Source: Bacteroidota bacterium
Lineage (GTDB): Bacteria > Bacteroidota > Rhodothermia > Rhodothermales > JABDKH01
Length of the DNA stretch: 49,171 nt
Reading direction: 5' to 3'
Assembly (NCBI GenBank): GCA_020437385.1
Contig: JAGQWL010000244.1
Span: 1 to 49,171 of the forward strand
In this document: positions 8,038 through 16,745 of the stretch, in pieces
Layout of the letters: the number at the start of each line of letters is the position of its first letter
Numbering within the stretch: the stretch's first letter is position 1
Program-made: the position numbers and the translations under genes
The notes under the pieces: model-generated
Seen by the model: the letters and a program-made list of their open reading frames with translations, nothing else
What the model was told of the DNA's origin: nothing
Database searches by the model: none

Positions 8038-8580
8038 GTGCATGGCGCGGATGAAGCCGGTAATCACGGCATTGAGGCCGGTGTCGCTGCTCACGGCGGC
8101 GTCCGGCTTCTTTCGTTTCCGCGTGCCTATCGTCTCAAGCGCCGCAGTCTGATTGGCGCCCTTTTCGCCGGTCGCGGGTCGAAGGCTCCTTCCCCCGCGG
8201 TGTTGCCGGATGGCTCGTATTCGACACTGCCGAGTACGGTTTCGCACGGAGTTGTACGGATTCTGTACCGAATCAGCCCCCGCGAATCTTCCGGAACCAC
8301 GGTTCCGTACCAGATCGGGTTCAGCGTGCCTCGGCGCGTAAAACGTGCAGTCGATCGCAACCGCCTGAAACGGCTCCTGCGCGCGGCTTTCCAGCAGAAT
8401 CGGCGACTGATGGACAACCTCACGATCCCCGAGGGATGGCAGGTGTCGGCGATGGTGCTTTTCCGCGGTGAAGGACGGGTATCGGAACGCGCCGTCGGTC
8501 CGGACACGGTTTCGGCACTGCGTAAACTCGAGCGCGCCTTGGCGAAGGTCCTGCACGCGGACTCAGATACAAACAGCTAA
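8038..8580 (+). CDS. rnpA: Ribonuclease P protein component
   Basis: The conserved core starts at FPRAYRLKRRSLIGALFAG, includes IGFSVPRRVKRAVDRNRLKR with the RNR basic motif, and ends in a helix (ALRKLERALAKVL). RnpA is the protein partner of the RNase P ribozyme that trims tRNA 5' ends. The GTG at 8038 gives 180 residues with about 25 extra N-terminal residues. The true start may be internal, as bacterial RnpA is usually about 120 residues. A 25- to 30-residue insertion (GRGSKAPSPAVLPDGS) lies between the first strands. No yidD gene separates it from yidC, unlike in many bacteria. Confidence 0.92.
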   Translation: MHGADEAGNHGIEAGVAAHGGVRLLSFPRAYRLKRRSLIGALFAGRGSKAPSPAVLPDGSYSTLPSTVSHGVVRILYRISPRESSGTTVPYQIGFSVPRRVKRAVDRNRLKRLLRAAFQQNRRLMDNLTIPEGWQVSAMVLFRGEGRVSERAVGPDTVSALRKLERALAKVLHADSDTNS

Positions 8581-8651
8581 CAGAAGGGAACGTCGTTCGA
8601 GTGCCTCCGTTTTCTGGTCCACTCACACATCCCGCTTAACAGGTTTCAGCT

Positions 8652-10460
8652 TTGGATCGCAACGTAGTCACAGCAACCGTGCTGATCGGCCTCATCATGA
8701 TGGTCTGGCTGTTCTGGCTAGCGCCACAGCAGACGCGCCAGGCCGCGGAGAATGCCGAATCGCGCGAACAGGTCGAACAGGTGCGGCCCGACGAGCCGCG
8801 CCAGGAGGCGACTGGCCCGGTGATTACCGAGCCGAGCCAACTGCGGCCGGTGTCTGACTCGTTGTTCGCATCGGCCTCCACGGGTGATGAACGACTGATC
8901 ACTGTCGAAAACGAAGTCTTCCGCGTCGTGCTGTCAACGAAGGGCGCGACGATCCGATCGCTCGAGATGAAGAAGTACGATCGGCCGGACCGTGAGACGC
9001 CGGTTCAGCTTGTCGACACGACGCGTGCGGGGGCGATCGCGTTGCAGTTCACCACCCCTACGTCGCACGCCGTTGACACGCGGACGCTTTACTTCAACTC
9101 ATCCGCTCGTGATCGGGTGATTGTCGATCGAGACGATGTGGAGATCGCGTTCACGACGACGATTGGTTCGGGCACGATCACGCAGACCTATTCGTTCGAT
9201 CCGGATTCCTACCAGATTGATCTGACCGTTTCCCAGACCAACGCCTCCGCGTATTCAACCGCGGAGGGCTACGAACTTGTGTGGGACGGTGCCATCCCGT
9301 TCTCCGAGGACAATCCGAAAGTTGAGTCGCAGAGCGCGGGTGTGTTCGCGCGCTCCGGCGGCGAAGTTGAGAAGGTTGTTCTGATGCGGAATGAGGACGG
9401 CACCCGACAGCTGAGCGGAAAGGTCGACTGGATCGGAATCAAGAGCCAGTACTTCGCCGCCATCGTAATGCCGGACCAGACGACACGTGGCGCGGAGATC
9501 TTCGGTGCCCGCGTCGGTGAACCCGGTGAGATCGGCTACGACATTCACTTCGAGGGACTTCTCGAAATGGGCGTTCAGGGAAGTGAACCACAGCACTTCC
9601 GGATCTACGCCGGTCCGATGGACTATTTCGCGCTCGCGTCCTACAAGCTTCATCTGTACGACATGGTCGATTACGGGTGGCAGTGGATCCAATGGATGGT
9701 TCGTCCGCTTGCGAAGTTCGTCTTCATTCCATTGTTCCGGTTCATGCACTCCTTCATTCCGAGCTACGGGATCGTGATTATCCTGTTGGCCCTGCTGATG
9801 AAGATCGTGCTGTATCCGCTGACGAAGTCTTCGTTCAAGAGCATGGCGAAGATGCGCGATCTGCAGCCGCGCATGGAGGCGTTGAAGGAGCGCTATGCGG
9901 ACAATCCGCAGAAGCAGCAGGAAGCGATGATGAAGCTGTACAAGGAGACAGGGGTTAATCCGCTTGGCGGGTGTCTCCCGATGCTGCTGCAGTATCCGGT
10001 GATCATTGCGCTATGGCGATTTCTCCCGCAGTCCATTGAGATTCGACAGCAGGGATTCCTCTGGGCACACGACCTTTCGGCGCCGGACAAAATCCTTTCG
10101 CTTCCGTTCGACATCCCTTTCTATGGCGATTACGTGGCCGGATTTACGCTGCTGATGGGTCTATCCATGATTGTGCAGATGAAGGTGCAGATGTCTTCTT
10201 CACCTTCGAATCCGCAAATGAAGATGTTCACGTACATGATGCCCGTGATGATCTTCGCGATCTTCAACCGCTTCGCGTCCGGATTGAGCCTCTATTACCT
10301 CTGTTACAACATCTTCACGGCCGTTCAGCAGAAGTGGATCAACCACAACCTTGAGAAGGAGAAGGCTGCCGCTGAGGAGGGTGGATTGAAGCCGGCGCTT
10401 GCGACCGTGTCGACTAACGGCAGTTCGGGGAGCACCAAGCGCAAGAAAGCAAAGCGCTGA
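8652..10460 (+). CDS. yidC: Membrane protein insertase YidC/Oxa1
   Basis: The 602-residue protein starts at TTG 8652, supported because MDRNVV leads directly into the first membrane helix, as in other Gram-negative YidC proteins. A periplasmic beta-supersandwich domain (about 60-340) is followed by the Oxa1 core (about 345-560). The core includes the PLTKSSFKSMAKMRDLQPRM segment, the GGCLPMLLQYPVIIALWRFL helix and a basic C-tail ending KRKKAKR. YidC inserts and folds inner-membrane proteins alone or with SecYEG. The basic tail would contact ribosomes. mnmE starts five bases after its stop. Confidence 0.97.
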   Translation: MDRNVVTATVLIGLIMMVWLFWLAPQQTRQAAENAESREQVEQVRPDEPRQEATGPVITEPSQLRPVSDSLFASASTGDERLITVENEVFRVVLSTKGATIRSLEMKKYDRPDRETPVQLVDTTRAGAIALQFTTPTSHAVDTRTLYFNSSARDRVIVDRDDVEIAFTTTIGSGTITQTYSFDPDSYQIDLTVSQTNASAYSTAEGYELVWDGAIPFSEDNPKVESQSAGVFARSGGEVEKVVLMRNEDGTRQLSGKVDWIGIKSQYFAAIVMPDQTTRGAEIFGARVGEPGEIGYDIHFEGLLEMGVQGSEPQHFRIYAGPMDYFALASYKLHLYDMVDYGWQWIQWMVRPLAKFVFIPLFRFMHSFIPSYGIVIILLALLMKIVLYPLTKSSFKSMAKMRDLQPRMEALKERYADNPQKQQEAMMKLYKETGVNPLGGCLPMLLQYPVIIALWRFLPQSIEIRQQGFLWAHDLSAPDKILSLPFDIPFYGDYVAGFTLLMGLSMIVQMKVQMSSSPSNPQMKMFTYMMPVMIFAIFNRFASGLSLYYLCYNIFTAVQQKWINHNLEKEKAAAEEGGLKPALATVSTNGSSGSTKRKKAKR

Positions 10461-10465
10461 CCGCC

Positions 10466-11896
10466 ATGACTCGGGACGCGTCAGATCATGAATCATCCGT
10501 CGCTTCGACCCGGTCTCTAACCCAAGCGGATTCGATTGCGGCAATTGCGACGGCCAGAGGTCTTTCCGCACTCGCGGTTGTTCGCGTTAGTGGATCGGAC
10601 GCGCTGAAGATCGGCTCAGCGGTTTTTTCAGGTTCTTCTCCCCTCGCCGATGCGCCCGCCAACACCGTGCACTTCGGATACGTAACAGGTCCGGATGGAA
10701 AGCGAATTGACCAGGTTGTCGCCACCCTCTTTCGCGCTCCGCGATCATCGACCGGCGAGGACGTGGTGGAATTCTCCTGTCACGGCGGAGAGGTGGCGGC
10801 GCGGCTGATACTCGAGTGCCTGCTCAATGCCGGAGCACGTCTTGCGGATCCTGGTGAGTTTACACAGCGGGCATTTCTCAACGGAAAGCTCGACCTGGCG
10901 CAGGCCGAGGCCGTTGCGGACCTCATCCATGCGGGCTCGACTCTCGCGCATCGCATCTCGCTGAATCAGCTTACGGGTCGCTATTCTCAGGTGCTGTCAA
11001 CGCTTCGACAGGAGCTGCTCGATGTTGCATCGCTCATCGAGCTCGAGCTCGATTTTTCAGAGGAAGACGTGGAGTTCGCTGATCGATCGCAGTTGACTGC
11101 CCTCTTGACTCGATCCCGGGATCTCCTGGCTCAGCTCGCCTCGTCGTATCGGTCGGGCCGGCTTGTCCGCGACGGTGTGCGGGTGGTGATCGGGGGCAAG
11201 CCCAACGCGGGCAAGTCGACTCTCCTGAATGCGATCGTGGGTTTCGATCGGGCAATCGTCAGCCCAACGCCGGGGACCACGCGCGACGAGATCGAAGCGG
11301 AGGCGGAAATTGGCGGCGTCCGATATTCGTTTGTCGACACGGCGGGTCTGCGCGAGACGGGTGACGAGATCGAGGCAGAGGGCGTTCGTCGAGCCTCCGC
11401 CGCGCTTGATACGGCCGATGTCGTGTTGTATGTCGTCGACGGGAGTCTTCCAGTTGACACCGGAGAGCAATTGTTTGTGACGTCGCTGCGGCGGCGACTG
11501 GGCGCGACGCCGATGATGGTCATCCGCAATAAGGCCGATCTGTCGAACGAGGTGAAGTCGGGTTTCGGCGAGTCGATTCAGCTGTCGGCAACAAGCGCCC
11601 GTTCCAACGCGGCTGAGTTGTCACCCCTCGTGGATTGGTTGACGACCGCCGCCGCAGGTGATCTGAGCAGCGCGGACGCGTCACCCATCGTCGTGAACCA
11701 GCGTCATGTTCAACATCTGAACGCAGCGTCGCGGGCCGTCATTTCTGCGCTCGAGAATCTGACACAAAACGTCAGCGGTGATTTGCTTGCCATCGATCTT
11801 CGGACCGCACTTCACGAACTCGGATCGATAACCGGGGAGATTACGAGCGAGGACGTGCTCGGTCAGATCTTTTCGCGGTTCTGCATCGGCAAGTAG
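10466..11896 (+). CDS. mnmE: tRNA modification GTPase MnmE
   Basis: The 476-residue protein has an N-terminal folate-binding domain (DSIAAIATARGLSALAVVRVSG; FSCHGG) and a helical domain. An inserted G domain follows, with G1 GGKPNAGKST (about 241-250), switch region TPGTTRDEIEAE, G3 DTAGLRET and G4 NKAD. The C-terminal FCIGK motif carries the conserved Cys. With MnmG it makes the 5-carboxymethylaminomethyl group on wobble uridine of certain tRNAs. mnmG lies 2.2 kb downstream on the same strand, separated here by two opposing genes. About 18 extra residues precede the conserved N-terminus. Confidence 0.97.
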   Translation: MTRDASDHESSVASTRSLTQADSIAAIATARGLSALAVVRVSGSDALKIGSAVFSGSSPLADAPANTVHFGYVTGPDGKRIDQVVATLFRAPRSSTGEDVVEFSCHGGEVAARLILECLLNAGARLADPGEFTQRAFLNGKLDLAQAEAVADLIHAGSTLAHRISLNQLTGRYSQVLSTLRQELLDVASLIELELDFSEEDVEFADRSQLTALLTRSRDLLAQLASSYRSGRLVRDGVRVVIGGKPNAGKSTLLNAIVGFDRAIVSPTPGTTRDEIEAEAEIGGVRYSFVDTAGLRETGDEIEAEGVRRASAALDTADVVLYVVDGSLPVDTGEQLFVTSLRRRLGATPMMVIRNKADLSNEVKSGFGESIQLSATSARSNAAELSPLVDWLTTAAAGDLSSADASPIVVNQRHVQHLNAASRAVISALENLTQNVSGDLLAIDLRTALHELGSITGEITSEDVLGQIFSRFCIGK

Positions 11897-11902
11897 TCGA
11901 GG

Positions 11903-12445
11903 TTATTCCTCAACTAGAAAGGCACGGCCTTCGGCGAGTTGCTGCGGGGTGACGTACTCTGACAGCGCCGCGACGAAATCATCTTTCGACTGAAACGGCT
12001 TGATCAGGTCCAACTCGTCCACGACGGACTGGTCGACGCCTGGAAGTTGCATCATCGTCTGGGCATCGCTGTTATTCGGATCGACGGGTACGAAGACGTA
12101 CTTCTCGTATTCTGCGACCTGGGATTCGTCAACGTATTTCCCGATCTCGCGACGGAACTGGACGATCGAGTTGTACGGCCGGTACTCAAGGAACTCGCGT
12201 ACCATTCGCTCGCCGACGCCCGGTATCGTCATGAAGTCCGATTCACTCGCCGTGTTCATATTGAACTTGGTCGGCTTCATTTCCTCGAGAGGGGGCGCGA
12301 TTGGAGCGGCCTCGGCGTCTGACGCCTCCTGTGCGGGTGTCGGATTGTTGTTCAGGAAACAGCCGGTGAGTCCGGCTGTCAGCAGCAACATCAGCACAAC
12401 AGCGTTGAGACGCGGATTGGTCGGTCGTGGGGAGACGTGTCTCAT
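11903..12445 (-). CDS. Helix-hairpin-helix lipoprotein (ComEA-like)
   Basis: This 180-residue protein has a lipoprotein signal (MLLLTAGLTGC) and an acidic, proline-rich linker. Two tandem HhH units follow: NMNTASESDFMTIPGVGERM, which fits the HhH consensus well, and MMQLPGVDQSVVDELDLIKP, which is degenerate. ComEA-type HhH proteins bind double-stranded DNA during uptake by competent cells, but lipid-anchored HhH proteins of Bacteroidota are largely uncharacterised. It converges on mnmE with a six-base gap. Its start codon is preceded, eight bases away, by a 14-bp tandem repeat array that would form the mRNA leader. Confidence 0.78.
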   Translation of the reverse strand: MRHVSPRPTNPRLNAVVLMLLLTAGLTGCFLNNNPTPAQEASDAEAAPIAPPLEEMKPTKFNMNTASESDFMTIPGVGERMVREFLEYRPYNSIVQFRREIGKYVDESQVAEYEKYVFVPVDPNNSDAQTMMQLPGVDQSVVDELDLIKPFQSKDDFVAALSEYVTPQQLAEGRAFLVEE

Positions 12446-12452
12446 TGTAAGG

Positions 12453-12523
12453 TCGATTCGTGTCGTTCGATTCGTGTCGTTCGATTTGCGTCACGCGATC
12501 GTGCGTCGCTCGACTCGCGTCGA
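12453..12523. repeat. 14-bp imperfect tandem repeat upstream of the HhH lipoprotein gene
   Basis: Two perfect copies of TCGATTCGTGTCGT (12453-12466 and 12467-12480) are followed by three diverged copies: TCGATTTGCGTCAC, a 15-base variant at 12495-12509, and TCGACTCGCGTCGA. Related sequence fades out to about 12545. The array lies directly ahead of the minus-strand start codon at 12445. Confidence 0.8.
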
Positions 12524-12677
12524 CGGTGTTGTTCGACGCCCGTTGCGAGTCCGTCAAATCTTGTGACGATCATTGCACGGGTCAGCGGGAGCGATGTTTT
12601 TGAAGTACCTGAGTATTCGCAGGGAATACACCGTCACGATGCCGGATTGAACCGTACCGGCTCGTTCTGTGAGTTCG

Positions 12678-13841
12678 TCAGGACGCTTTGTTTCGACGAA
12701 TGCCGAGCTCAAGCCCCCTGATCTCGGCGAGTCCGCGCAGCCGGCCGATCCCGCTATATCCTGGATACGTCGTTTTTTCGAGATCATCGAGCATCTGATG
12801 GCCGTGATCGGGTCGCATCGGAATCGACTCGTTCCGTCGCCCCTCGAGGTCGACGATTTCGGAGACAACGTCATACATGTCGACGTCGCCGTCGAGGTGA
12901 TCGGCCTCGTAGAAATTGCCGGCCCCATCGCGTCGTGTGGCACGCAGGTGGATGAAGTGGATATTGTCACCGAGTCGCTTGACCATCCCGGCCAGGTCGT
13001 TGTCGGGCCGAACCCCGTACGAGCCTGTGCAGAAGCAGAGTCCGTTAGCGGATGAAGGCGCTGAGTCGAGTAGTTCGCGCGCGTCCTTTTCCGTGCTGAC
13101 GATTCGCGGGAGCCCGAGAAGCGGGAATGGCGGGTCGTCCGGATGAATCGCGAGTCGGAGTCCGGCGTCATCGGCCGTCGGCACTACTTCGCGAAGAAAC
13201 TCGAAGAGGTGTTCCTTCAAGGTGCGGGCGTCGATGTCGCGATAGAGCTCGAGAGCAGAGAGTATTTGTTCTGGAGTGAAGTGCTCGTCGCTTCCGGGAA
13301 GGCCCTGCAGTGTCGTGTGAAAGAGTTTGTCGCGTTGTTGCGGAGACATCTTGTCGAGGCGTTGGCGGGCAGCCGCGATTTCGTCATCCGAATAGTCTGT
13401 TTCTGCGCCGGGTCTCTTGAGCAGGAAGACGTCGAACGCGATGAAGGCGAGCCGTTCGAAACGAAGTGCCCGGCTGCCGTCGGGCATGGGATAGACGAGA
13501 TCCGTGCGCATCCAGTCGAGGATGGGCATGAAGTTGTACGTGACGACTTTGAGTCCGCAGGCGGCGACGTTTCGGAGCGACGCGCGGTAGTTTTCGATGT
13601 GCGCGCGAAAGTGTCCGGTGCGTCTTTTGATGTCTTCGCTGACGGGGAGGCTCTCGATCACGGTCCAGTCGAGCCCGGCGTTCCGAATTTCGTTTCGACG
13701 TTTTTCGATTTCGTCGATGGTCCAGACTTCGCCGACGGGTACGTGGTGGAGGGCTGTTACGACGCCGGAGCAACCGGCCTGTCGGATGTGTGAGAGTGGT
13801 ACGGGGTCGGATGGCCCATACCAGCGCATGGTGTGCTGCAT
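12678..13841 (-). CDS. uxuA: Mannonate dehydratase
   Basis: The 387-residue protein matches UxuA throughout: [19 protein letters not shown] at the start, [13 protein letters not shown], a central [31 protein letters not shown], and [14 protein letters not shown] before the HFIHLRAT metal-site region. It dehydrates D-mannonate to 2-keto-3-deoxygluconate in glucuronate catabolism, in the cytoplasm, with Mn or Fe. I start at the ATG at 13841 (MQHTMRW), because the extra 17 residues from 13892 are not family-like; 13829 is the alternative. No other uronate-pathway gene is present nearby, so it is a lone catabolic gene among housekeeping genes. Confidence 0.95.
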   Translation of the reverse strand: MQHTMRWYGPSDPVPLSHIRQAGCSGVVTALHHVPVGEVWTIDEIEKRRNEIRNAGLDWTVIESLPVSEDIKRRTGHFRAHIENYRASLRNVAACGLKVVTYNFMPILDWMRTDLVYPMPDGSRALRFERLAFIAFDVFLLKRPGAETDYSDDEIAAARQRLDKMSPQQRDKLFHTTLQGLPGSDEHFTPEQILSALELYRDIDARTLKEHLFEFLREVVPTADDAGLRLAIHPDDPPFPLLGLPRIVSTEKDARELLDSAPSSANGLCFCTGSYGVRPDNDLAGMVKRLGDNIHFIHLRATRRDGAGNFYEADHLDGDVDMYDVVSEIVDLEGRRNESIPMRPDHGHQMLDDLEKTTYPGYSGIGRLRGLAEIRGLELGIRRNKAS

Positions 13842-13893
13842 TGGAGAGGCGGTTGGTCGGAAGGTGTGAGGGAGCGGTCGGAGCCGGTCCACG

Positions 13894-13931
13894 AGGGGGC
13901 CACCCGATCCTCCTCCCCGGTGACAAACTAA
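13894..13931. repeat. Duplicated intergenic block, copy A
   Basis: This stretch contains CACCCGATCCTCCTCCCCGG and flanking bases. About 36 of these bases recur with four mismatches at 33699-33737. It lies 53-90 bases upstream of uxuA on the minus strand, where it reads TTGTCA followed 17 bases later by a GC-rich hexamer. Confidence 0.7.
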
Positions 13932-14081
13932 TCGTGCCGGGCCGAACCGTCCAAATGCAGAAATGCCTGTTTATCCTTCCGGGGCAACCGTCACACAATC
14001 ATGCAAGGAACCGCGTTTCCCGCATTTCATTCCACCCCCCTCCCGCTCAGCCCAGCCTAACGCACATCTAGACGCGCCGCC

Positions 14082-15986
14082 TTGCCGAATTCGTTCGCAT
14101 ACGACTCCTTTGACGTCATCGTCGTCGGCGGCGGCCACGCCGGCGCCGAGGCTGCGGCCGCCGCCGCACGAATGGGCGCACGCACCCTCCTCGTGACCAT
14201 GAACCTGCAGGCCATTGGGCAGATGTCCTGCAACCCGGCCATCGGCGGAATCGGCAAAGGCCAGATCGCCCGGGAAATTGATGCCCTCGGCGGTGTGATG
14301 GGCCTCGCAACCGATGAATCCGGACTTCAGTTCCGCATGCTCAACCAGCGAAAGGGCCCCGCTGTCTGGAGTCCGCGAGCACAATGCGACCGCATGATGT
14401 ATGCCGCGTCCGTCCGCCGCCAACTCGAGGCCATCCCGAACCTCTTCATGAGGGCTGACATGGTGACCGAAGTGCTGGTCGAGCACGGCCGCGTCACCGG
14501 TGTCATCACCAACCTCGGACAATCGTTCGCTGCCCGCGCCGTCGTCTTGACCAGCGGCACGTTCATGAACGGCCTCATCCATATCGGAAGCCGAAACTAC
14601 GGCGGCGGGAGAATGGGCGAAGGCGCTTCCACCGGTTTGACCGCCTGTCTGCAGGGACTCGGCTTCGAAAGCGGACGCCTCAAGACGGGCACCCCTCCTC
14701 GAATCGACGGTCGGACCATCGACCTTTCTCGCGTCGAGGAGCAGCCCGGTGACCCCAAGGCTAGTCCGTTCTCCTTCCTCACAACGGCGCTCCCGGAAAA
14801 ACAACTCTCCTGCTGGATCACCTACACCAACGCTGACGTCCATGACGTCCTCCGAACCGGTTTCGACGAAAGCCCGATGTTCGCCGGAAGGATTCAGGGC
14901 CGCGGACCGCGATATTGCCCATCGATCGAAGACAAGATCGATCGCTTCGCCGATAAGGACGGTCACCAGCTCTTCCTCGAACCGGAAGGATGGACCACCG
15001 ACGAGGTCTACGTCAATGGCTTCTCGACGAGTCTGCCGGAGCACGTCCAGTATGAGGCGTTGCGGAAGGTACCGGGCCTTGAGAACGTGCACATGCTTCG
15101 GCCCGGATACGCTATCGAGTATGACTACTTTCCTCCGTACCAGATCCGGTACTCTCTGGAGACGAAGCACGTCGACGGATTGTTCTTCGCCGGCCAGATC
15201 AACGGCACCACGGGGTACGAAGAAGCGGGCGCGCAGGGATTGATCGCGGGCATCAACGCCGTACAATCGATTCGGGGCGATGAGCCGCTCATCCTGAAAC
15301 GATCACAGGCGTACATCGGCGTATTGATCGACGACCTCGTCGCGAAAGGGACCGACGAGCCGTATCGGATGTTCACGTCTCGCGCCGAGCATCGAATGCT
15401 CCTGCGGCAGGACAATGCGGATCAGCGCCTGACAGCCCTTGGTTTTGAGATCGGCGCAGTTGATCGCGACCGATACGATCGGATGATGCGCCGGCGCGAC
15501 GCCATCGACAAAACACGAACGGCCGTGGAGTCCACGAACTTCGCGCCGGACGAAATCAACCCGTTCCTCACCGCCCGGGGCACTTCTCCGATCGAACGCC
15601 CGGAAAGAATTGCTCGTGTTGCTCTCAGGCCCGAGGTTGATCTCGTGGCGGCCCTCGAACATGTCGGCGCGACAGACCTGGTGGTCGAGTTTGACAGCCC
15701 CGAACCCGTCGCAACGCTGGTCGAGATCGAGCTCAAGTACGCGGGCTATCTGGATCGCGAAGCGGAAATGGTCGAGAAGATGTCGAAGCTCGAGTCATGG
15801 AAGATCCCTGAAGCGTTCGACTACCGGGGCCTGGAGACGATCACACATGAGGCGCGCGAAAAACTTTCGCGTATTCAACCGCAGAATCTTGGTCAGGCAT
15901 CTCGCATCAGTGGAGTGAGTCCGGCCGATGTCTCAATCCTCATGGTGCTGCTGAAACGCGGTGCCGGTCGTGCGGTCGATGGCTGA
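14082..15986 (+). CDS. mnmG: tRNA uridine-5-carboxymethylaminomethyl modification enzyme MnmG
   Basis: This 634-residue FAD enzyme has the dinucleotide-binding motif GGGHAG (16-21). It also has the family signatures MSCNPAIGGIGKGQIAREID, GLQFRMLNQRKGPAVWSPRA, GTFMNGLIHIG and GRMGEGAST, and a C-terminal helical domain that contacts MnmE. It partners with MnmE in wobble-uridine modification. It starts at TTG 14082, placing the Rossmann strand at the expected distance. rsmG overlaps its 3' end, the classical gidA-gidB arrangement. Confidence 0.97.
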   Translation: MPNSFAYDSFDVIVVGGGHAGAEAAAAAARMGARTLLVTMNLQAIGQMSCNPAIGGIGKGQIAREIDALGGVMGLATDESGLQFRMLNQRKGPAVWSPRAQCDRMMYAASVRRQLEAIPNLFMRADMVTEVLVEHGRVTGVITNLGQSFAARAVVLTSGTFMNGLIHIGSRNYGGGRMGEGASTGLTACLQGLGFESGRLKTGTPPRIDGRTIDLSRVEEQPGDPKASPFSFLTTALPEKQLSCWITYTNADVHDVLRTGFDESPMFAGRIQGRGPRYCPSIEDKIDRFADKDGHQLFLEPEGWTTDEVYVNGFSTSLPEHVQYEALRKVPGLENVHMLRPGYAIEYDYFPPYQIRYSLETKHVDGLFFAGQINGTTGYEEAGAQGLIAGINAVQSIRGDEPLILKRSQAYIGVLIDDLVAKGTDEPYRMFTSRAEHRMLLRQDNADQRLTALGFEIGAVDRDRYDRMMRRRDAIDKTRTAVESTNFAPDEINPFLTARGTSPIERPERIARVALRPEVDLVAALEHVGATDLVVEFDSPEPVATLVEIELKYAGYLDREAEMVEKMSKLESWKIPEAFDYRGLETITHEAREKLSRIQPQNLGQASRISGVSPADVSILMVLLKRGAGRAVDG

Positions 15987-16605
15987 GCTTCCAGCATTGA
16001 GCCCCGAGCAGTCGGAGCGACTCCATCACTACGTCGAACGACTCCTCGAGATCAATACGCGCGTCAATCTGATCTCGCGTAAGGATACCGCGGATGTCTA
16101 CAACCGACACGTCGTGCACTCACTGGCCCTTGCCAGCAGGCCGTTTATTACCGGATCGATAATCGTCGACTGGGGAACGGGCGGCGGCCTGCCGGCCATC
16201 CCGCTCGCGGTCTGCTTTCCATCGTGCTCAATCGTTGCGGTCGACTCGATCGGCAAGAAGGCTCGCGCCGTCGAGCAGATGGCTGCTGAACTCGGGCTGT
16301 CGAATCTGTCGGTGTGGAACGGCCGCGCAGAGCAGTGGAGGGGTAAGGCCCACTACTCGGTGTCACGGGCGGCGGCTTCGCTGACGACCTTGTGGGATTG
16401 GCACAAGCGGGTCCGCATACCCGCCGAGACGGTCGATGATTGCTGGCCTCCCGGCCTCCTTTGTCTGAAGGGTGGCGACCTGACGGACGAAATTGCCCAA
16501 CTCGAGCGCGCCGCGCGACGCGTATCCGTCGAGGTAGAGTCGATCGCCGATTTTGGTCCGGGCTTTCCGGATAAGTCCATCGTGCTCGTTCGCAGCACGC
16601 GCTGA
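15979..16605 (+). CDS. rsmG: 16S rRNA (guanine527-N7)-methyltransferase RsmG
   Basis: This 208-residue class I methyltransferase has N-terminal helices (SERLHHYVERLLEINTRVNL), HVVHSLAL, SAM motif I VDWGTGGGLPAIPLA and VAVDSIGKKA. It methylates G527 of 16S rRNA; loss in other bacteria gives low-level streptomycin resistance. I use the ATG at 15979 (MAELPALSPEQ); the GTG at 15961 would add six residues. It overlaps mnmG by eight bases. The glycine-rich motif reads GTGGGLPA, where many homologues have GSGAGFPG. Confidence 0.95.
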   Translation: MAELPALSPEQSERLHHYVERLLEINTRVNLISRKDTADVYNRHVVHSLALASRPFITGSIIVDWGTGGGLPAIPLAVCFPSCSIVAVDSIGKKARAVEQMAAELGLSNLSVWNGRAEQWRGKAHYSVSRAAASLTTLWDWHKRVRIPAETVDDCWPPGLLCLKGGDLTDEIAQLERAARRVSVEVESIADFGPGFPDKSIVLVRSTR

Positions 16606-16622
16606 CCATTCCTCACAGATCC

Positions 16623-16651
16623 ATAATCCAGGGATAATCCCTACATAATCC
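16623..16651. promoter_or_regulatory. Three ATAATCC direct repeats at 11-bp spacing, candidate operator
   Basis: ATAATCC occurs at 16623-16629, 16634-16640 and 16645-16651, an exact 11-bp period. The middle copy overlaps a palindrome, AGGGAT-A-ATCCCT (16630-16642). The array begins 18 bases after the rsmG stop and about 95 bases before the next gene's ATG. Helical phasing suggests protein binding on one DNA face; this is inference. Confidence 0.5.
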
Positions 16652-16687
16652 GGGCTGAGTATCGTTGTTGGCGTGATTACCGCTCGT

Positions 16688-16713
16688 GCAGCCGGGCGCA
16701 ATGCCCGGACTGC
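16688..16713 (+). terminator. Strong GC hairpin between rsmG and the LpxH-like gene
   Basis: GCAGCCGGGC (16688-16697) pairs with GCCCGG-A-CTGC (16703-16713 region), with loop GCAAT region and one bulged A. There is no following T-run. It could be an attenuator, an RNA-processing site or a weak terminator for mnmG-rsmG. It argues that the downstream gene starts at 16746, not 16686. Confidence 0.4.
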
Positions 16714-16745
16714 ATGCGCGGCAAACAGGCGTCATCAATCCGCTC

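Noticed and set aside
13971..15266. 431-residue minus-strand frame
   Set aside because: Antisense to mnmG with no recognisable motif.
16686..16745. N-terminal extension of the LpxH-like protein
   Set aside because: The stretch contains a strong hairpin and no family-like sequence; ATG 16746 is the better start.
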